Source: Beijerinckiaceae bacterium
GTDB taxonomy: Bacteria > Pseudomonadota > Alphaproteobacteria > Rhizobiales > Beijerinckiaceae
Direction: 5' to 3'
Assembly (NCBI GenBank): GCA_027533425.1
Contig: JAPZUD010000006.1
Location: 372,001 to 436,000, forward strand
DNA length: 64,000 bases
Shown: positions 51,952-61,530 of the stretch, piece after piece
Position numbering within the stretch: position 1 is the stretch's first letter
How the letters are laid out: every line of letters begins with the position of its first letter
Made by a program: the position numbers and the translations under genes
Notes under the pieces: model-generated
The model's database searches: none
What the model saw: only the letters and a program-made list of their open reading frames with translations
Told to the model about the DNA's origin: nothing

Positions 51952-52599
51952 ATGTCGACCGCTCGCTCCGCCTTCACCTTCGGCCGGGATTTCACCAAGG
52001 CCGGCTCGGGCCTGCCCTTCATCGAGCCCGGCCAGCGCGTGCCGGTGCCCTATCCCGAGCATGCGCGCCTCGTCGAGGAAGCCCGGCAGGCCGCCTACCA
52101 ACAGGGGATCGAGGAAGGCCGGCGGATGCAGGCCGACCATGAGCAGATCCGGATTGCCAACGGCCTCGACGCCATCAATGCCCGGCTCGAGATCGCGACG
52201 ATCGAAATGCGGCGGCTCGAGGAGACGGCGCGGAGCGAAGCCCTCGCGTTTGCCATGCTTTTCGCCCGCAAGATTGCCGGACGTCTGATCGAGACGGCGC
52301 CGGTCGGCGCGATCGAGGCGACCGCGCGGGCGATCTTCAATGATCTCCGCGGTTCGCCTCATGTCGCGGTGCGTGTGGCGCCCGATCTCGTCGATCCCTG
52401 CAAGGAACGCCTGATGGGCCTCCTGAAGGAAAACGGTATTGAAGCACGGCTCTTCGTCTTTCCGGATCCGGAAATCGCCCTCGGGGATTGCCGGATCGAA
52501 TGGTCCGATGGCGGCATCGTCCGCGACCGGAACCGTCTCGAAAACCTTGTCGAGACATCGGCGAAGATGCTGTTCCCCGATGCCGGGGACAACCACTGA
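51952..52599 (+). CDS. fliH: Flagellar assembly protein FliH
   Basis: The 215-residue protein has the FliH layout: a divergent N-terminal segment with YPEHARLVEEARQAAYQQGI leading into an extended helical stalk (about 40-105) and a C-terminal domain with VAVRVAPDLVD and ALGDCRIEWSDGGIVRDRN. It regulates the export ATPase FliI, encoded 7 kb away in the fliJ-fliI unit. It lies between fliG (10 bp gap) and fliN (40 bp gap). Confidence 0.88.
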   Translation: MSTARSAFTFGRDFTKAGSGLPFIEPGQRVPVPYPEHARLVEEARQAAYQQGIEEGRRMQADHEQIRIANGLDAINARLEIATIEMRRLEETARSEALAFAMLFARKIAGRLIETAPVGAIEATARAIFNDLRGSPHVAVRVAPDLVDPCKERLMGLLKENGIEARLFVFPDPEIALGDCRIEWSDGGIVRDRNRLENLVETSAKMLFPDAGDNH

Positions 52600-52639
52600 A
52601 AAGACTGAAACCCTCACAGATCGAAAGGCTTGAGGACCC

Positions 52640-52987
52640 ATGGCCACTGACAACAATTTCCAGCTCCAGGATCTGGAATCGACCGCTGATCTCGTCGCTG
52701 CTGCCTATGGCAGCGATGGCGAGACCCCGCTTTCATCCAAGACGGCGGCGGATCTGGAGCATGTCTTCGATGTGCCGGTCCAGGTCTCGGCCGTTCTCGG
52801 CAGGTCCAAGATGGGCGTGGGCGAACTCCTCCGGATGAGCCCCGGCCATATTCTCGAACTCGACCGCCGCGTTGGCGAGGCGATCGACATTTTCGTCAAC
52901 GACCGACTGGTCGCCCGCGGCGAAGTGGTGCTGGTCGATGACAAGCTCGGCGTGACCATGACGGAAATCATCAAGTCCGACCGCTGA
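52640..52987 (+). CDS. fliN: Flagellar motor switch protein FliN
   Basis: The 115-residue protein is a SpoA/FliN domain (VFDVPVQVSAVLGRSKMGVG, then LRMSPGHILELDRRVGEAID and VNDRLVARGEVVLVDDKLGV) preceded by a short 35-residue acidic head. FliN forms the base of the C-ring and helps dock FliH. A GAGGA site precedes the start. Confidence 0.96.
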   Translation: MATDNNFQLQDLESTADLVAAAYGSDGETPLSSKTAADLEHVFDVPVQVSAVLGRSKMGVGELLRMSPGHILELDRRVGEAIDIFVNDRLVARGEVVLVDDKLGVTMTEIIKSDR

Positions 52988-53016
52988 ACGGTCAGGACTG
53001 ACGAGGAGACAGAACC

Positions 53017-54384
53017 ATGCGGCTTCTGATTGTCGGAACCTTGCGCGGTGAATTGATCACCGCCGCGAAGATCGCCCGGGAGAGGGGCGCGTCGGTCGCA
53101 CAGGTCGACGGGATCGAGGCCGCCCTGTCCCATCTGCGGCAGGGCAAGGGCGCCGATCTGGCCATGGTCGATGCCCATCTCGACATTGCCGCCCTCGCGC
53201 AGGGCCTGGCGGCCGAGCACATGACGCTGCCGATCGTGGCCTGCGGCGTCGCGAATGACAAGCGCGCGGCCGTAGCGGCCATCGAGGCTGGCGCGAAGGA
53301 GTATATCCCGCTCCCGCCCGATCCGGAGCTGATCGCGGCGATTCTCGAGGCTGTCAGCAAGACCGAGACGTCGATCGTCTTCCGGGACGAGGCGATGGGC
53401 CGAGTCATCAAGCTGGCGCAGCAGATCGCGGGCTCGGATGCTTCCGTGCTGATCACCGGGGAATCGGGCGTCGGCAAGGAAGTCATGGCGCGTTTCCTCC
53501 ACGAGAAATCGCGTCGCTCGGGCAGGCCCTTCGTCTCGGTCAATTGCGCCGCCATTCCGGATAACCTGCTGGAAAGCGAGCTCTTCGGCCATGAGAAGGG
53601 CGCCTTCACCGGCGCTATCGCCCGGCGCGTCGGCAAGTTCGAGGAGGCCGATGGCGGCACCCTCCTGCTGGACGAAATCTCGGAAATGGATGTCCGTCTG
53701 CAGGCCAAGCTGCTCCGGGCAATCCAGGAACGCGTGATCGACCGCGTTGGCGGAACCCGCCCGGTTCCGGTCGATATCCGCATTATCGCGACCTCGAACC
53801 GCAACCTCGCCGAGAGCGTGAAGGCCGGCGAGTTCCGCGAGGATCTTCTCTATCGGCTCAATGTCGTCAACCTGAAGATCCCGCCGCTCCGGGAGCGGCC
53901 GAACGACATCATCGAGCTCGCGAACCATTTCGCGAAGCGCTACGCCCAGATGAACGGCCTGCCGGTCCGCCCGATCAGCCATGATGCCAAGCGGATGCTG
54001 CTGGCCAACCCCTGGCGCGGCAACGTGCGCGAGCTTGAAAACACGCTGCATCGGGCTGTCCTGCTGGCAGGCGGCATCGATATCGGGCCGGAGGCAATCC
54101 TGACCCCGGAAGGGGAATCGATCAGCCGTGATGCCAATGAGGCCACAGCACGGAAGGTGGCGGAAGCCGCCGAGGCCGCAACGCGCGCCCTGGTTGGCCG
54201 AACCGTGGCCGATGTCGAGCGCGAGCTGATCCTCGACACGCTCGATCATTGCCTCGGCAACCGCACCCATGCGGCCAAGATCCTCGGTATCTCCATCCGG
54301 ACCTTGCGCAACAAGCTCAACGAATATGTTGCCGTCGGCATCGATGTTCCGGAGCCCGGCGCCGCGCGGATTGCCGCGCTTTAA
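53017..54384 (+). CDS. flbD: Sigma-54-dependent flagellar regulator FlbD
   Basis: The 455-residue activator has an atypical receiver domain (about 1-115) that keeps Asp52 but lacks the N-terminal acidic pair and the conserved Lys, an AAA+ domain with Walker A GESGVGKE (148-155), the sigma-54 contact loop GAFTGA (195-200) and Walker B ending LLLDE (216-220), and a Fis-type helix-turn-helix at the C-terminus (HAAKILGISIRTLRNKLNEY). A degenerate receiver is usual for FlbD, which in Caulobacter is controlled by FliX. It lies between fliN and flhA and is likely the factor acting at the palindromes at fliF, flhA and fliK. Confidence 0.95.
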   Translation: MRLLIVGTLRGELITAAKIARERGASVAQVDGIEAALSHLRQGKGADLAMVDAHLDIAALAQGLAAEHMTLPIVACGVANDKRAAVAAIEAGAKEYIPLPPDPELIAAILEAVSKTETSIVFRDEAMGRVIKLAQQIAGSDASVLITGESGVGKEVMARFLHEKSRRSGRPFVSVNCAAIPDNLLESELFGHEKGAFTGAIARRVGKFEEADGGTLLLDEISEMDVRLQAKLLRAIQERVIDRVGGTRPVPVDIRIIATSNRNLAESVKAGEFREDLLYRLNVVNLKIPPLRERPNDIIELANHFAKRYAQMNGLPVRPISHDAKRMLLANPWRGNVRELENTLHRAVLLAGGIDIGPEAILTPEGESISRDANEATARKVAEAAEAATRALVGRTVADVERELILDTLDHCLGNRTHAAKILGISIRTLRNKLNEYVAVGIDVPEPGAARIAAL

Positions 54385-54400
54385 CTTTTCCCTGACGAAA

Positions 54401-54415
54401 GTAACCGGGCGTTAA
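54401..54415 (+). promoter_or_regulatory. CtrA-like box upstream of flhA
   Basis: GTAA-CCGGGCG-TTAA is one mismatch from TTAA-N7-TTAA and continues as TTAACCAT. The box starts 17 bp after the flbD stop, suggesting that flhA has its own promoter. Its centre is 24 bp before the centre of the following palindrome, exactly as at fliF. Confidence 0.55.
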
Positions 54416-54423
54416 CCATATGC

Positions 54424-54440
54424 CCGGCAAAAATTGCCCA
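54424..54440. promoter_or_regulatory. CCGGCAA-AAA-TTGCCCA palindrome upstream of flhA, candidate FlbD site
   Basis: Arms at 54424-54430 and 54434-54440 with spacer AAA; the core GGCAA/TTGCC is perfect. On the opposite strand the core equals the fliK element. The centre is 65 bp before the flhA start, matching the 66 bp at fliF. Confidence 0.5.
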
Positions 54441-54496
54441 GTCGACCGGTCAGACCCGACCGGATTCGGCGTGCAGCAACGCATGGGGGCAGGGGA

Positions 54497-56638
54497 ATGA
54501 GTGACGCGAGCCTTGGCGGCAAAGGGGGCCTTCCTGGACTCCAGACGCCAAAATTCATGACACCTCAAGAGCTTGGCGCTTTCCTGAAGCGGGGTGACAT
54601 CGCCCTGGCGATGGGGATCCTGACGATCCTGGTTGTCCTGATCGTACCCCTGCCGCCAATGGTCCTCGACCTGCTGCTGGCCTTCTCGATCATCCTCTCG
54701 GTCCTGATCCTGATGACGGCGCTCTTCATCGCGGCGCCGCTGGAATTCTCGTCCTTCCCGACAATCCTCCTCATCGCGACGATGCTGCGATTGTCCCTGA
54801 ACCTCGCCTCGACCCGCCTGATCCTGCAGAACGGCCATACCGGCCAGGGCGCGGCCGGCCATGTGATCGAAGCCTTCGGCAATTTCGTGATGGGCGGGAA
54901 CTTCGTGATCGGGGTGATCGTCTTCGTGATCCTGGTGATCGTCAATTTCGTTGTCATCACCAAGGGCTCGAGCCGTATCGCGGAAGTCGCCGCCCGCTTC
55001 AGCCTCGACGCGATGCCGGGCAAGCAGATGGCCATCGACGCCGACCTCTCTGCCGGCCTGATCGATCAGGACGAAGCCAAGGCCCGCCGCAAGGCCCTCG
55101 AGGACGAGAGCGCCTTCTTCGGCGCGATGGACGGTGCCTCGAAATTCGTGCGCGGCGATGCGATTGCCGGCATCCTGATCACCTTCATCAATGTCGTAGG
55201 TGGCATCATCATCGGCGTCGCCCAGAACGGCATGACCTTCAATGATGCGGCGAAGGCCTACACGCTGCTGACGGTCGGCGACGGTCTTGTCACGCAGATC
55301 CCGGCGCTGATCGTCTCGACCGCGGCCGGCCTGCTGGTCTCGAAGGCCGGCGTGACCGGGGCGGCCGACAAGGCCCTGTCCAAGCAGCTGGCCAGCTCGT
55401 CGAAGGCGCTCGGCATGTCCTCCTTCGTGATGGTGGTCATCGCCATCCTGCCGGGCATGCCGGCAATTCCCTTCCTGGGCCTTGCCCTGCTGGCCGGCTA
55501 CATGGCCTGGCGCCTCGACAGGCAGGAAAAGCAGGCCAGCATCGATGCCGCCGCCGAACAGGCCATGGAGCAGGTTGTGGCCCAGCAGAAGGCCTCCGAT
55601 CCGCCCGTGCAGGAAGCGCTGCGGCTCGACGAATTGAGGATCGAGATCGGCTATGCCCTTCTCCCGCTGGTGCAGGGCCAGAACGGCGAGGACAAGATCA
55701 CCGAGCAGATCAAGGCCCTGCGCCGGACGCTGGCGACCGAGATGGGCTTCATCCTTCCCTCGGTCCGGCTGGTCGACAATGTCCAGCTCGAGTCGAACCA
55801 CTACGTGATCAAGATGAAGGAAATCGATGCCGGGAATGGCGTCGTCTTCCCGAACCAGTACATGGCGATGGATCCGGCCGGCGGGCAGGTGCAATTGCCG
55901 GGCGCGCATATGCTGGAGCCGACCTTCGGCCTGCCGGCCACCTGGATCGACGAGAGCCTGCGCGACGAGGCGCAGCTGCGCGGCTACACCGTGGTCGACC
56001 CGGCCACCGTCATCGCCACGCATCTCACCGAGATCATCAAGAACAACATGGCGGAGCTGCTCTCCTATGCGGAGGTGCAGAAGCTGCTGAAGGATCTCTC
56101 GAAGCCGCATCAGGACCTCGTGAAGGATCTGACCGGCGGGGCCATCACGATCACCGGCATCCAGCGCATCCTGCAGCTGTTGCTCGCGGAGCGGGTCTCG
56201 ATCCGCGATCTGGGCACCATCCTTGAGGCAGTGGCGGAAGTGGCCGGCACGGTGACGCGGGATCCGCGCATGATCGTCGAGCATATCCGCTCGCGCCTCG
56301 GCCGGCAGATCTGCGCCCAGCATACCGGGCCGACCGGCCAGCTGGCGCTGATCACCCTGTCGCCGAGCTGGGAAGATGCCTTCGCCTCGTCGCTGGTCGG
56401 CGATGGCGAGATCAAGCATCTCGCGATGCAGCCCTCGCGCCTGCATGACTTCGTCATCGCCCTGCGCGACCGGTTCGAGGAAGCGGCGCGACTCGGCGAA
56501 TTGCCGGTCCTCGTCACCTCGAACGCGATCCGCCCCTATGTGCGCATGATTGTCGAGCGGTTCCGGCCCCAGACGGCCGTGCTGGCCCAAGGAGAGATCC
56601 ACCCATCCGCACGGTTGCGGACGGTCGGCTCGATCTGA
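54497..56638 (+). CDS. flhA: Flagellar export gate protein FlhA
   Basis: The 713-residue protein has about eight transmembrane helices in its N-terminal half with the family motif FPTILLIATMLRLSLNLAST (about 92-111) and the FHIPEP-like loop region near RFSLDAMPGKQMAIDADLSA. The C-terminal cytosolic domain (about 370-713) docks chaperone-substrate complexes. The ATG at 54497 has AGGGGA just upstream; the frame is open 21 codons earlier. It closes the fliF-to-flhA gene run and has its own candidate promoter. Confidence 0.97.
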   Translation: MSDASLGGKGGLPGLQTPKFMTPQELGAFLKRGDIALAMGILTILVVLIVPLPPMVLDLLLAFSIILSVLILMTALFIAAPLEFSSFPTILLIATMLRLSLNLASTRLILQNGHTGQGAAGHVIEAFGNFVMGGNFVIGVIVFVILVIVNFVVITKGSSRIAEVAARFSLDAMPGKQMAIDADLSAGLIDQDEAKARRKALEDESAFFGAMDGASKFVRGDAIAGILITFINVVGGIIIGVAQNGMTFNDAAKAYTLLTVGDGLVTQIPALIVSTAAGLLVSKAGVTGAADKALSKQLASSSKALGMSSFVMVVIAILPGMPAIPFLGLALLAGYMAWRLDRQEKQASIDAAAEQAMEQVVAQQKASDPPVQEALRLDELRIEIGYALLPLVQGQNGEDKITEQIKALRRTLATEMGFILPSVRLVDNVQLESNHYVIKMKEIDAGNGVVFPNQYMAMDPAGGQVQLPGAHMLEPTFGLPATWIDESLRDEAQLRGYTVVDPATVIATHLTEIIKNNMAELLSYAEVQKLLKDLSKPHQDLVKDLTGGAITITGIQRILQLLLAERVSIRDLGTILEAVAEVAGTVTRDPRMIVEHIRSRLGRQICAQHTGPTGQLALITLSPSWEDAFASSLVGDGEIKHLAMQPSRLHDFVIALRDRFEEAARLGELPVLVTSNAIRPYVRMIVERFRPQTAVLAQGEIHPSARLRTVGSI

Positions 56639-56667
56639 CGCCTTTCCGGGATCGCGCGAAAGCCTTG

Positions 56668-56698
56668 CGACGCCGGCAGCCTCAGGGCGCCGGCGTCG
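56668..56698. terminator. Hairpin between convergent flhA and the flippase-like gene
   Basis: CGACGCCGG (56668-56676) pairs with CCGGCGTCG (56690-56698) over a 13-nt loop. It starts 30 bp past the flhA stop and covers the last codons of the opposite gene. There is no T-run, so its role as a terminator is tentative. Confidence 0.35.
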
Positions 56699-57704
56699 TG
56701 TCGTTTCCGGGTTGCCGGAGCTGCGATTTCTCGAAGGCCAGAACCACCGGAATCGAGATCGCGAGCGGGATCAGGAGATAGAGCAGCCGCCAGACGAGCA
56801 AGGCCGCGAAGACCTCGGTGGCCGGCATACCCGGCATCACCTTGAGGAAGATGACTTCCATCACCCCGATCCCGCCGGGTGCCTGCACCAGAAGCCCGGC
56901 CGAAAAGGAGAGCAGAAACGCGCCCAGGACGATCATGAAACCCGGATTGCTCTCGCCCGGCAGCGCGAAATAGATGATCCCCGCAGCCCCCAGCAATTCC
57001 ATCGGCGCGGCGATCCACTGGCGCCAGACAACATGCAGGCCGGGATATTCCAGCTTGAAATTCCGGATGACCAACGGCTTGAGCTGCAGCCATGACCCGA
57101 TCGTGTAGAGGATGCAGAAGGCCAGCATCCCGAAACCGATCAACCGCGTGACCAGCGGGCTGAGCGGAATCAGCGGCTGCACGATTTCCGGCTCGTAGAT
57201 GAGCACGAGCCCACCGAGGATAATGGTCCCGAAGCCGAAGGTGAAGGAGCAGAGTGCAACAAGCACCGCCACTTCCGCTGCGCTGAGGCCCTTTGCCGTA
57301 TAGGCGCGGTACCGGACCATGCCGCCGGAGAAGACCGATGCACCGATATTGTGGGAAATGGCATAGGTCGTGAACGAGCAGATCGTGATGTAGATCCAAG
57401 AAATGCCCTTGGTCCGGTTGAGATGGATCAGGGCGATCCGGTCATACCAGGCCAGTGCCCAATAAGCGAAAAGCGTGGCCGCCACCGCAAGGAGGTAGCC
57501 CTGCATCGGGATCACCGCCAGCTTCTGCCCGATGACGCGCGCAATGATCGCCAGGCTTTCGAGGACGCCGGCCTTGTCGAGCAGCGCCTTGATCGCGGCA
57601 TCCGTGGCCGCCTCGCCCCTGAGTTTGTCATAAAGGACCTTGAGAGACAGAGCGACGGCCAGCAGGCCGACGATCGGCCAGAACCAATCCTTGAAGCGCT
57701 TCAT
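56682..57704 (-). CDS. UPF0104 / lysylphosphatidylglycerol synthase transmembrane-region family protein
   Basis: The 340-residue protein has seven to eight transmembrane helices and the family's loop motifs SHNIGASVFSGGMVRYRAYT (about 116-135) and APGGIGVMEVIFLKVMPG. It matches the flippase half of MprF without the synthase domain. A role in lipid translocation is inferred from the family. GGGGGAC before the ATG at 57704 supports this start. It lies opposite to flhA and is not a known flagellar gene. Confidence 0.88.
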   Translation of the reverse strand: MKRFKDWFWPIVGLLAVALSLKVLYDKLRGEAATDAAIKALLDKAGVLESLAIIARVIGQKLAVIPMQGYLLAVAATLFAYWALAWYDRIALIHLNRTKGISWIYITICSFTTYAISHNIGASVFSGGMVRYRAYTAKGLSAAEVAVLVALCSFTFGFGTIILGGLVLIYEPEIVQPLIPLSPLVTRLIGFGMLAFCILYTIGSWLQLKPLVIRNFKLEYPGLHVVWRQWIAAPMELLGAAGIIYFALPGESNPGFMIVLGAFLLSFSAGLLVQAPGGIGVMEVIFLKVMPGMPATEVFAALLVWRLLYLLIPLAISIPVVLAFEKSQLRQPGNDTTPAP

Positions 57705-57906
57705 CTGTCCCCCGACCCTGGCCCTCTTTACGGGCCTATCTCGCGTTTCACTGCCCGACATCCCCCGACGTGGCAAGACCTTCGAACGATTTCCGGCCCG
57801 CCTGCGGAAGCCGCCGGGTGCACGCGGCTGGGGAGAGGGCAGGCGCGGATCTTGCCATGCCCAATCGGGCCTGCTCAAACGGATCCGGCAAAGGATTCAG
57901 GTTTCG

Positions 57907-58503
57907 ATGCAACAGGATGGCTACACCCTTCTCGATCCGCAGAAGCTCGCGGCCCTGGTGACCTACCTCGTCCATGACCTCGAGACCGTTCCCCCCGAAC
58001 CGGTCTGGCCGGAAGACTTCGTGCTCGAAAGGCTCAACGGCGCAGCGATCGAGCGCTATCGCACCCTGTTTTCTGCTGTTGGCGCGGAATGGCTGTGGTT
58101 CAGCCGACTGCGCATGCCCGACCTCGCGCTCTGGGAAATCCTGATGGCGCCGGCCGTCGAGGTCTATGCCCTGGTGCGCGACGGGAAGGATGTCGGGCTG
58201 CTCGAACTGGATTTCCGCGACGCGGAGGCGCCGGAACTCGCGTTTTTCGGGGTGGTTCCCGATGCCCTCGGCCAGGGAATCGGCAAACGGTTGATGGCGA
58301 CTGCACTTCAGCGCGCCAGCGTGGCGGGGATGGACTGTCTTCACGTCCATACCTGCTCGCTCGACCATCCCCGCGCGCTGGACTTCTATTGCCGGGCCGG
58401 GTTCCGGCCGATCCGGCGCGCGATCGAGGTTTTCGACGATCCTCGGCTCGACGGCACCCTGCCGCGTGATGCCGCGCCTTGGCTGCCACTGCTCGAGCCC
58501 TGA
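57907..58503 (+). CDS. GNAT-family N-acetyltransferase
   Basis: The 198-residue protein has a GNAT core: LAFFGVVPDALGQGIGKRLM (about 112-131, with the acetyl-CoA loop QGIGKR) and HPRALDFYCRAGFRPIRRAI near the C-terminus. The substrate is unknown. A frame continues upstream antisense to the flippase-like gene and is not supported; the ATG at 57907 has AGG five bases upstream. Confidence 0.85.
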   Translation: MQQDGYTLLDPQKLAALVTYLVHDLETVPPEPVWPEDFVLERLNGAAIERYRTLFSAVGAEWLWFSRLRMPDLALWEILMAPAVEVYALVRDGKDVGLLELDFRDAEAPELAFFGVVPDALGQGIGKRLMATALQRASVAGMDCLHVHTCSLDHPRALDFYCRAGFRPIRRAIEVFDDPRLDGTLPRDAAPWLPLLEP

Positions 58504-58515
58504 CAGGAAGGCGAA

Positions 58516-58533
58516 AGGCCCGTTTCCGGGCCT
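58516..58533 (+). terminator. Hairpin after the GNAT gene
   Basis: AGGCCCG (58516-58522) pairs with CGGGCCT (58527-58533) around TTTC, 13 bp past the GNAT stop and 28 bp before the end of the convergent fliJ. The T content downstream is low. Confidence 0.5.
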
Positions 58534-58560
58534 CTCCCTAATGTATCCGGATTGATCTGC

Positions 58561-58980
58561 TCAGAGCCGGCCGGCCGCGTAGCGCATGCGGGCGGCGATC
58601 CGGTCCGTCTCGATCTGGTCACGGAGCGCCAGTTCGGCACGTTCCGCCGCCTTCTCGCGGTCCTCCAGGATCTCGACCTTCTTGAGCTCCTCGAACGCCT
58701 CGTTCAAGGCGGCCTTGGCCTCCTCGAGCTGGTCGTTCAGCTCACCCGCCGAATGCAGCAGGTTGTCCCGCCGCGTCCGTGCAGCCTTGGCATAGGTCGG
58801 GTAGGCAAAATGAGCGGTATCGGAAATGCCGGCACGCCGTTCCTCGTTCTCGATCTCGCGGTCGAGCTCCGTGGCCATGCGCTGGAATTCAGCAATCATG
58901 GCCTCGATCTGGGCAACACGGCGGCGCTTTTCGTCAACGTGGAACCGCTTCAGACGGATCAACGTATCGCGCGACTTCAT
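58561..58980 (-). CDS. fliJ: Flagellar export protein FliJ
   Basis: The 139-residue protein is predicted to be a single antiparallel coiled coil: charged heptads run from LIRLKRFHVDEKRRRVAQIE to the C-terminus with a break near residue 60 (GISDTAHFAYPTYAK). This is the FliJ stalk that sits inside the FliI hexamer. It follows fliI by 50 bp on the same strand. The ATG at 58980 begins the typical MKSRDTLIRLKRF. Confidence 0.9.
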   Translation of the reverse strand: MKSRDTLIRLKRFHVDEKRRRVAQIEAMIAEFQRMATELDREIENEERRAGISDTAHFAYPTYAKAARTRRDNLLHSAGELNDQLEEAKAALNEAFEELKKVEILEDREKAAERAELALRDQIETDRIAARMRYAAGRL

Positions 58981-59030
58981 GGTCGTTATACTCCTTGACC
59001 GAAACCCGGAATCACGCCCGGGGGCCCGGA

Positions 59031-60374
59031 TCACGCGCCAGCCGGCGTTGACCTCAGGCGGTTAACAATATCCGCGAGACGGATATAGCTTTCGCGTAAG
59101 GAGGTTGATTCTTCCTTACCTTGGCCAAGAAAAGCTTCGAGTTCCGGAAAAGCATCGATCGCGCGGTCAACTTCGGGCGACGAACCGCGCCGGTACGCCC
59201 CGAGCCGGATCAGCTCCTCCATGTCGGTGAAGGTCGACATCAGACCGCGCGCCTCCACGATCGTGGGGTAGAATTCCGGGTCGCATGACCGCGGCATTGT
59301 CCGCGAGACGGATTTCAGCACGTTGATGGCGGGATAGCGGCCGCGTTCGGCGATCTTCCGTTCCATCACGATATGGCCGTCCAGGATGCCGCGCGTTGCG
59401 TCGGCCACAGGCTCGTTATGGTCATCGCCATCGACGAGAACCGAGAAGATGCCGGTAATCGTGCCACTGCCGATTTCCCCCGGCCCCGCCCGCTCGAGCA
59501 GCTTCGGCAACTCGGCGAAAACCGACGGGGTGTAGCCCTTGGTGGTCGGCGGCTCGCCGACACCGAGACCGATATCGCGCTGCGCCATGGCAAAGCGCGT
59601 GATCGAGTCGATCATGCAGAGCACATCGAGCCCCTCGTCACGGAAGAACTCGGCGATCGACAACGTCAGATAGGCGGCCTGCCGGCGCATCAGGGCGGTC
59701 TCGTCAGAGGTTGCGACCACGACGACCGACCGCGCGAGCCCCTCTTCCCCGAGATCGTCCTGCAGGAATTCCTGCACCTCGCGGCCGCGCTCGCCGACCA
59801 GCCCGATCACCGAGACATCGGAGACGGCATTCCGCGCCAGCATCGAAAGGAGCACGGACTTGCCGACGCCCGAACCGGCGAAGATGCCCATGCGCTGCCC
59901 TCGGCAGACCGTGAGGAAGGCGTTGAGGGCCCGGACGCCGAGATCAAGCGGCTCGCCGACGCGCTGCCGCTTGTGAGCCGCCGGAGCGTCGCCCCGGAAC
60001 GGATACGGGCGCGGCCCGGAGGCGATGGGGCCCTTGCCATCGATCGGCCGGCCGAAGGAATCGACAACGCGGCCCAGCCAGGCTCTTCCGGGGCGGATCG
60101 TGGCGCGGCGAGACAACACATGGGCCGGGCAGCCGCGGCGGAGGCCATCGACCGGACCGAACGGCATGGCAAGCGCACGGCCTGAATCGAAACCGACGAT
60201 CTCGCAGGGGATCCGCTCGCCGCTCTGGGTCTCGATGCCGACAAGCCCGCCCAGTTCCATATGGGTAAGCGGGCCCACGATCTCGATCATCAGGCCGCGA
60301 ACGGCAGCGACCCGGCCGAACACCTCGTATTCGGCGATATCCTCGACGACACTGCGCAAGGCTTCGACAGGCAT
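59031..60374 (-). CDS. fliI: Flagellum-specific export ATPase FliI
   Basis: The 447-residue hexameric ATPase has Walker A in [17 protein letters not shown], Walker B region [20 protein letters not shown] and the export-ATPase signature [18 protein letters not shown]. It powers substrate loading for the flagellar type III system together with FliH and FliJ. The ATG at 60374 fits the normal length; a TTG 21 codons upstream would extend it without a known counterpart. It is divergent from ctrA. Confidence 0.96.
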   Translation of the reverse strand: MPVEALRSVVEDIAEYEVFGRVAAVRGLMIEIVGPLTHMELGGLVGIETQSGERIPCEIVGFDSGRALAMPFGPVDGLRRGCPAHVLSRRATIRPGRAWLGRVVDSFGRPIDGKGPIASGPRPYPFRGDAPAAHKRQRVGEPLDLGVRALNAFLTVCRGQRMGIFAGSGVGKSVLLSMLARNAVSDVSVIGLVGERGREVQEFLQDDLGEEGLARSVVVVATSDETALMRRQAAYLTLSIAEFFRDEGLDVLCMIDSITRFAMAQRDIGLGVGEPPTTKGYTPSVFAELPKLLERAGPGEIGSGTITGIFSVLVDGDDHNEPVADATRGILDGHIVMERKIAERGRYPAINVLKSVSRTMPRSCDPEFYPTIVEARGLMSTFTDMEELIRLGAYRRGSSPEVDRAIDAFPELEAFLGQGKEESTSLRESYIRLADIVNRLRSTPAGA

Positions 60375-60804
60375 TCCCGCCCCCAACCGCTGGCCAGCCG
60401 CCCGAACGACCGCTGATTCGCTGCGAATCACCGGCAAATGCTAGCTCAGAACAGGCATGAGAGGCGAGCGCGGGCCCGCGCTATCCAGCACCGATTGGCG
60501 GGCTGCTCCGGCATCACAGAAGGCATGCCGGCCAAAAGGATGAGTCAGTCGAATCGTTTAGCCGGATCTGCTGGGAGATCGAATCAACTCGACCGGACTC
60601 AAAAAATTTCGCAAAAATCATCGGCAGTTAGGAAAAATCCTGAAGAAACAGCATCAAGCTTGCCTTAACGAATTACGCTTTGTTAACTCTTCGGGCGTAA
60701 TTTGTGACTGAAGTTTTAAGGCATGGACCGCGAGCCGGATCGTCGCTGACGGTATCGATTCGTCCTGCGGACAGGGCATGGATTATGGGGCCGGGGACCA
60801 GAAA
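60375..60804. other. fliI-ctrA divergent promoter region
   Basis: This 430-bp gap is G/C-rich near fliI and A/T-rich near ctrA (60600-60720). It contains two TTAAC elements (60665-60669, 60683-60687), a CtrA-like box described separately, and a short A-tract region. Two promoters are expected, and ctrA in other species has several. No credible gene was found. Confidence 0.55.
60654..60668 (+). promoter_or_regulatory. CtrA-like box upstream of ctrA
   Basis: TCAA-GCTTGCC-TTAA, followed by C, is one mismatch from TTAA-N7-TTAA. It lies about 140 bp before the ctrA start. CtrA autoregulation is established in Caulobacter, so the site may be an autoregulatory element; the A/T-rich setting makes a chance match possible. 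Confidence 0.4.
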
Positions 60805-61506
60805 ATGCGCGTTCTCCTGATTGAAGACGACAACGCCACCGCCAAGAGCATCGAACTGATGCTCAAGTCGGAGAACTTCAACATTTACCTGACCGATCTC
60901 GGCGAAGAAGGGATCGATCTGGGCAAGCTGTACGACTACGACATCATCCTGCTCGACCTGAACCTCCCGGACATGTCCGGCTACGAGGTGCTGCGGTCGC
61001 TGCGCGTGGCCAAGGTCAAGACGCCGATCCTCATCCTTTCGGGCATGGCCGGCATCGACGACAAGGTGAAGGGCCTCGGCTTCGGCGCCGACGATTACCT
61101 GACCAAGCCATTCCACAAGGATGAGCTCGTCGCCCGCATCCATGCGATCGTGCGTCGCTCCAAGGGCCATGCCCAATCCGTCATCCAGACCGGTGATCTC
61201 GTCGTGAATCTCGACCAGAAGACGGTCGAGGTCGGTGGCCATCGCGTCCACCTCACGGGCAAGGAATACCAGATGCTCGAGCTGCTCTCGCTGCGGCGGG
61301 GGACGACGCTCACCAAGGAAATGTTCCTCAACCATCTCTATGGCGGCATGGACGAGCCGGAACTGAAGATCATCGACGTCTTCATCTGCAAGCTGCGCAA
61401 GAAGCTCGCCAATGCCTCCGAAGGCCGGAATTACATCGAGACGGTCTGGGGCCGCGGTTATGTGCTGCGCGAGCCGCTCGAAACCGACGAGCGGATCCCG
61501 GCCTGA
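60805..61506 (+). CDS. ctrA: Cell-cycle master response regulator CtrA
   Basis: The 233-residue OmpR-type regulator has the acidic pair EDD (7-9), phosphoacceptor Asp51 ([14 protein letters not shown]), Lys101 (LTKPF) and a winged-helix domain with [20 protein letters not shown] and [14 protein letters not shown]. This is the near-invariant CtrA sequence of alphaproteobacteria, where it controls cell-cycle, flagellar and replication genes. The ATG at 60805 begins [19 protein letters not shown] with GGGGA upstream. Here it lies between the fliJ-fliI and chemotaxis units, with a terminator behind it. The protein ends Pro-Ala, not the Ala-Ala of the Caulobacter degradation tag. Confidence 0.98.
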   Translation: MRVLLIEDDNATAKSIELMLKSENFNIYLTDLGEEGIDLGKLYDYDIILLDLNLPDMSGYEVLRSLRVAKVKTPILILSGMAGIDDKVKGLGFGADDYLTKPFHKDELVARIHAIVRRSKGHAQSVIQTGDLVVNLDQKTVEVGGHRVHLTGKEYQMLELLSLRRGTTLTKEMFLNHLYGGMDEPELKIIDVFICKLRKKLANASEGRNYIETVWGRGYVLREPLETDERIPA

Positions 61507-61530
61507 CCGGCCGGACTGGCATTCACCAAC

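Noticed and set aside
54317-56602. A 761-codon minus-strand open frame antisense to flhA
   Set aside because: Shadow frame without motifs; flhA is certain.
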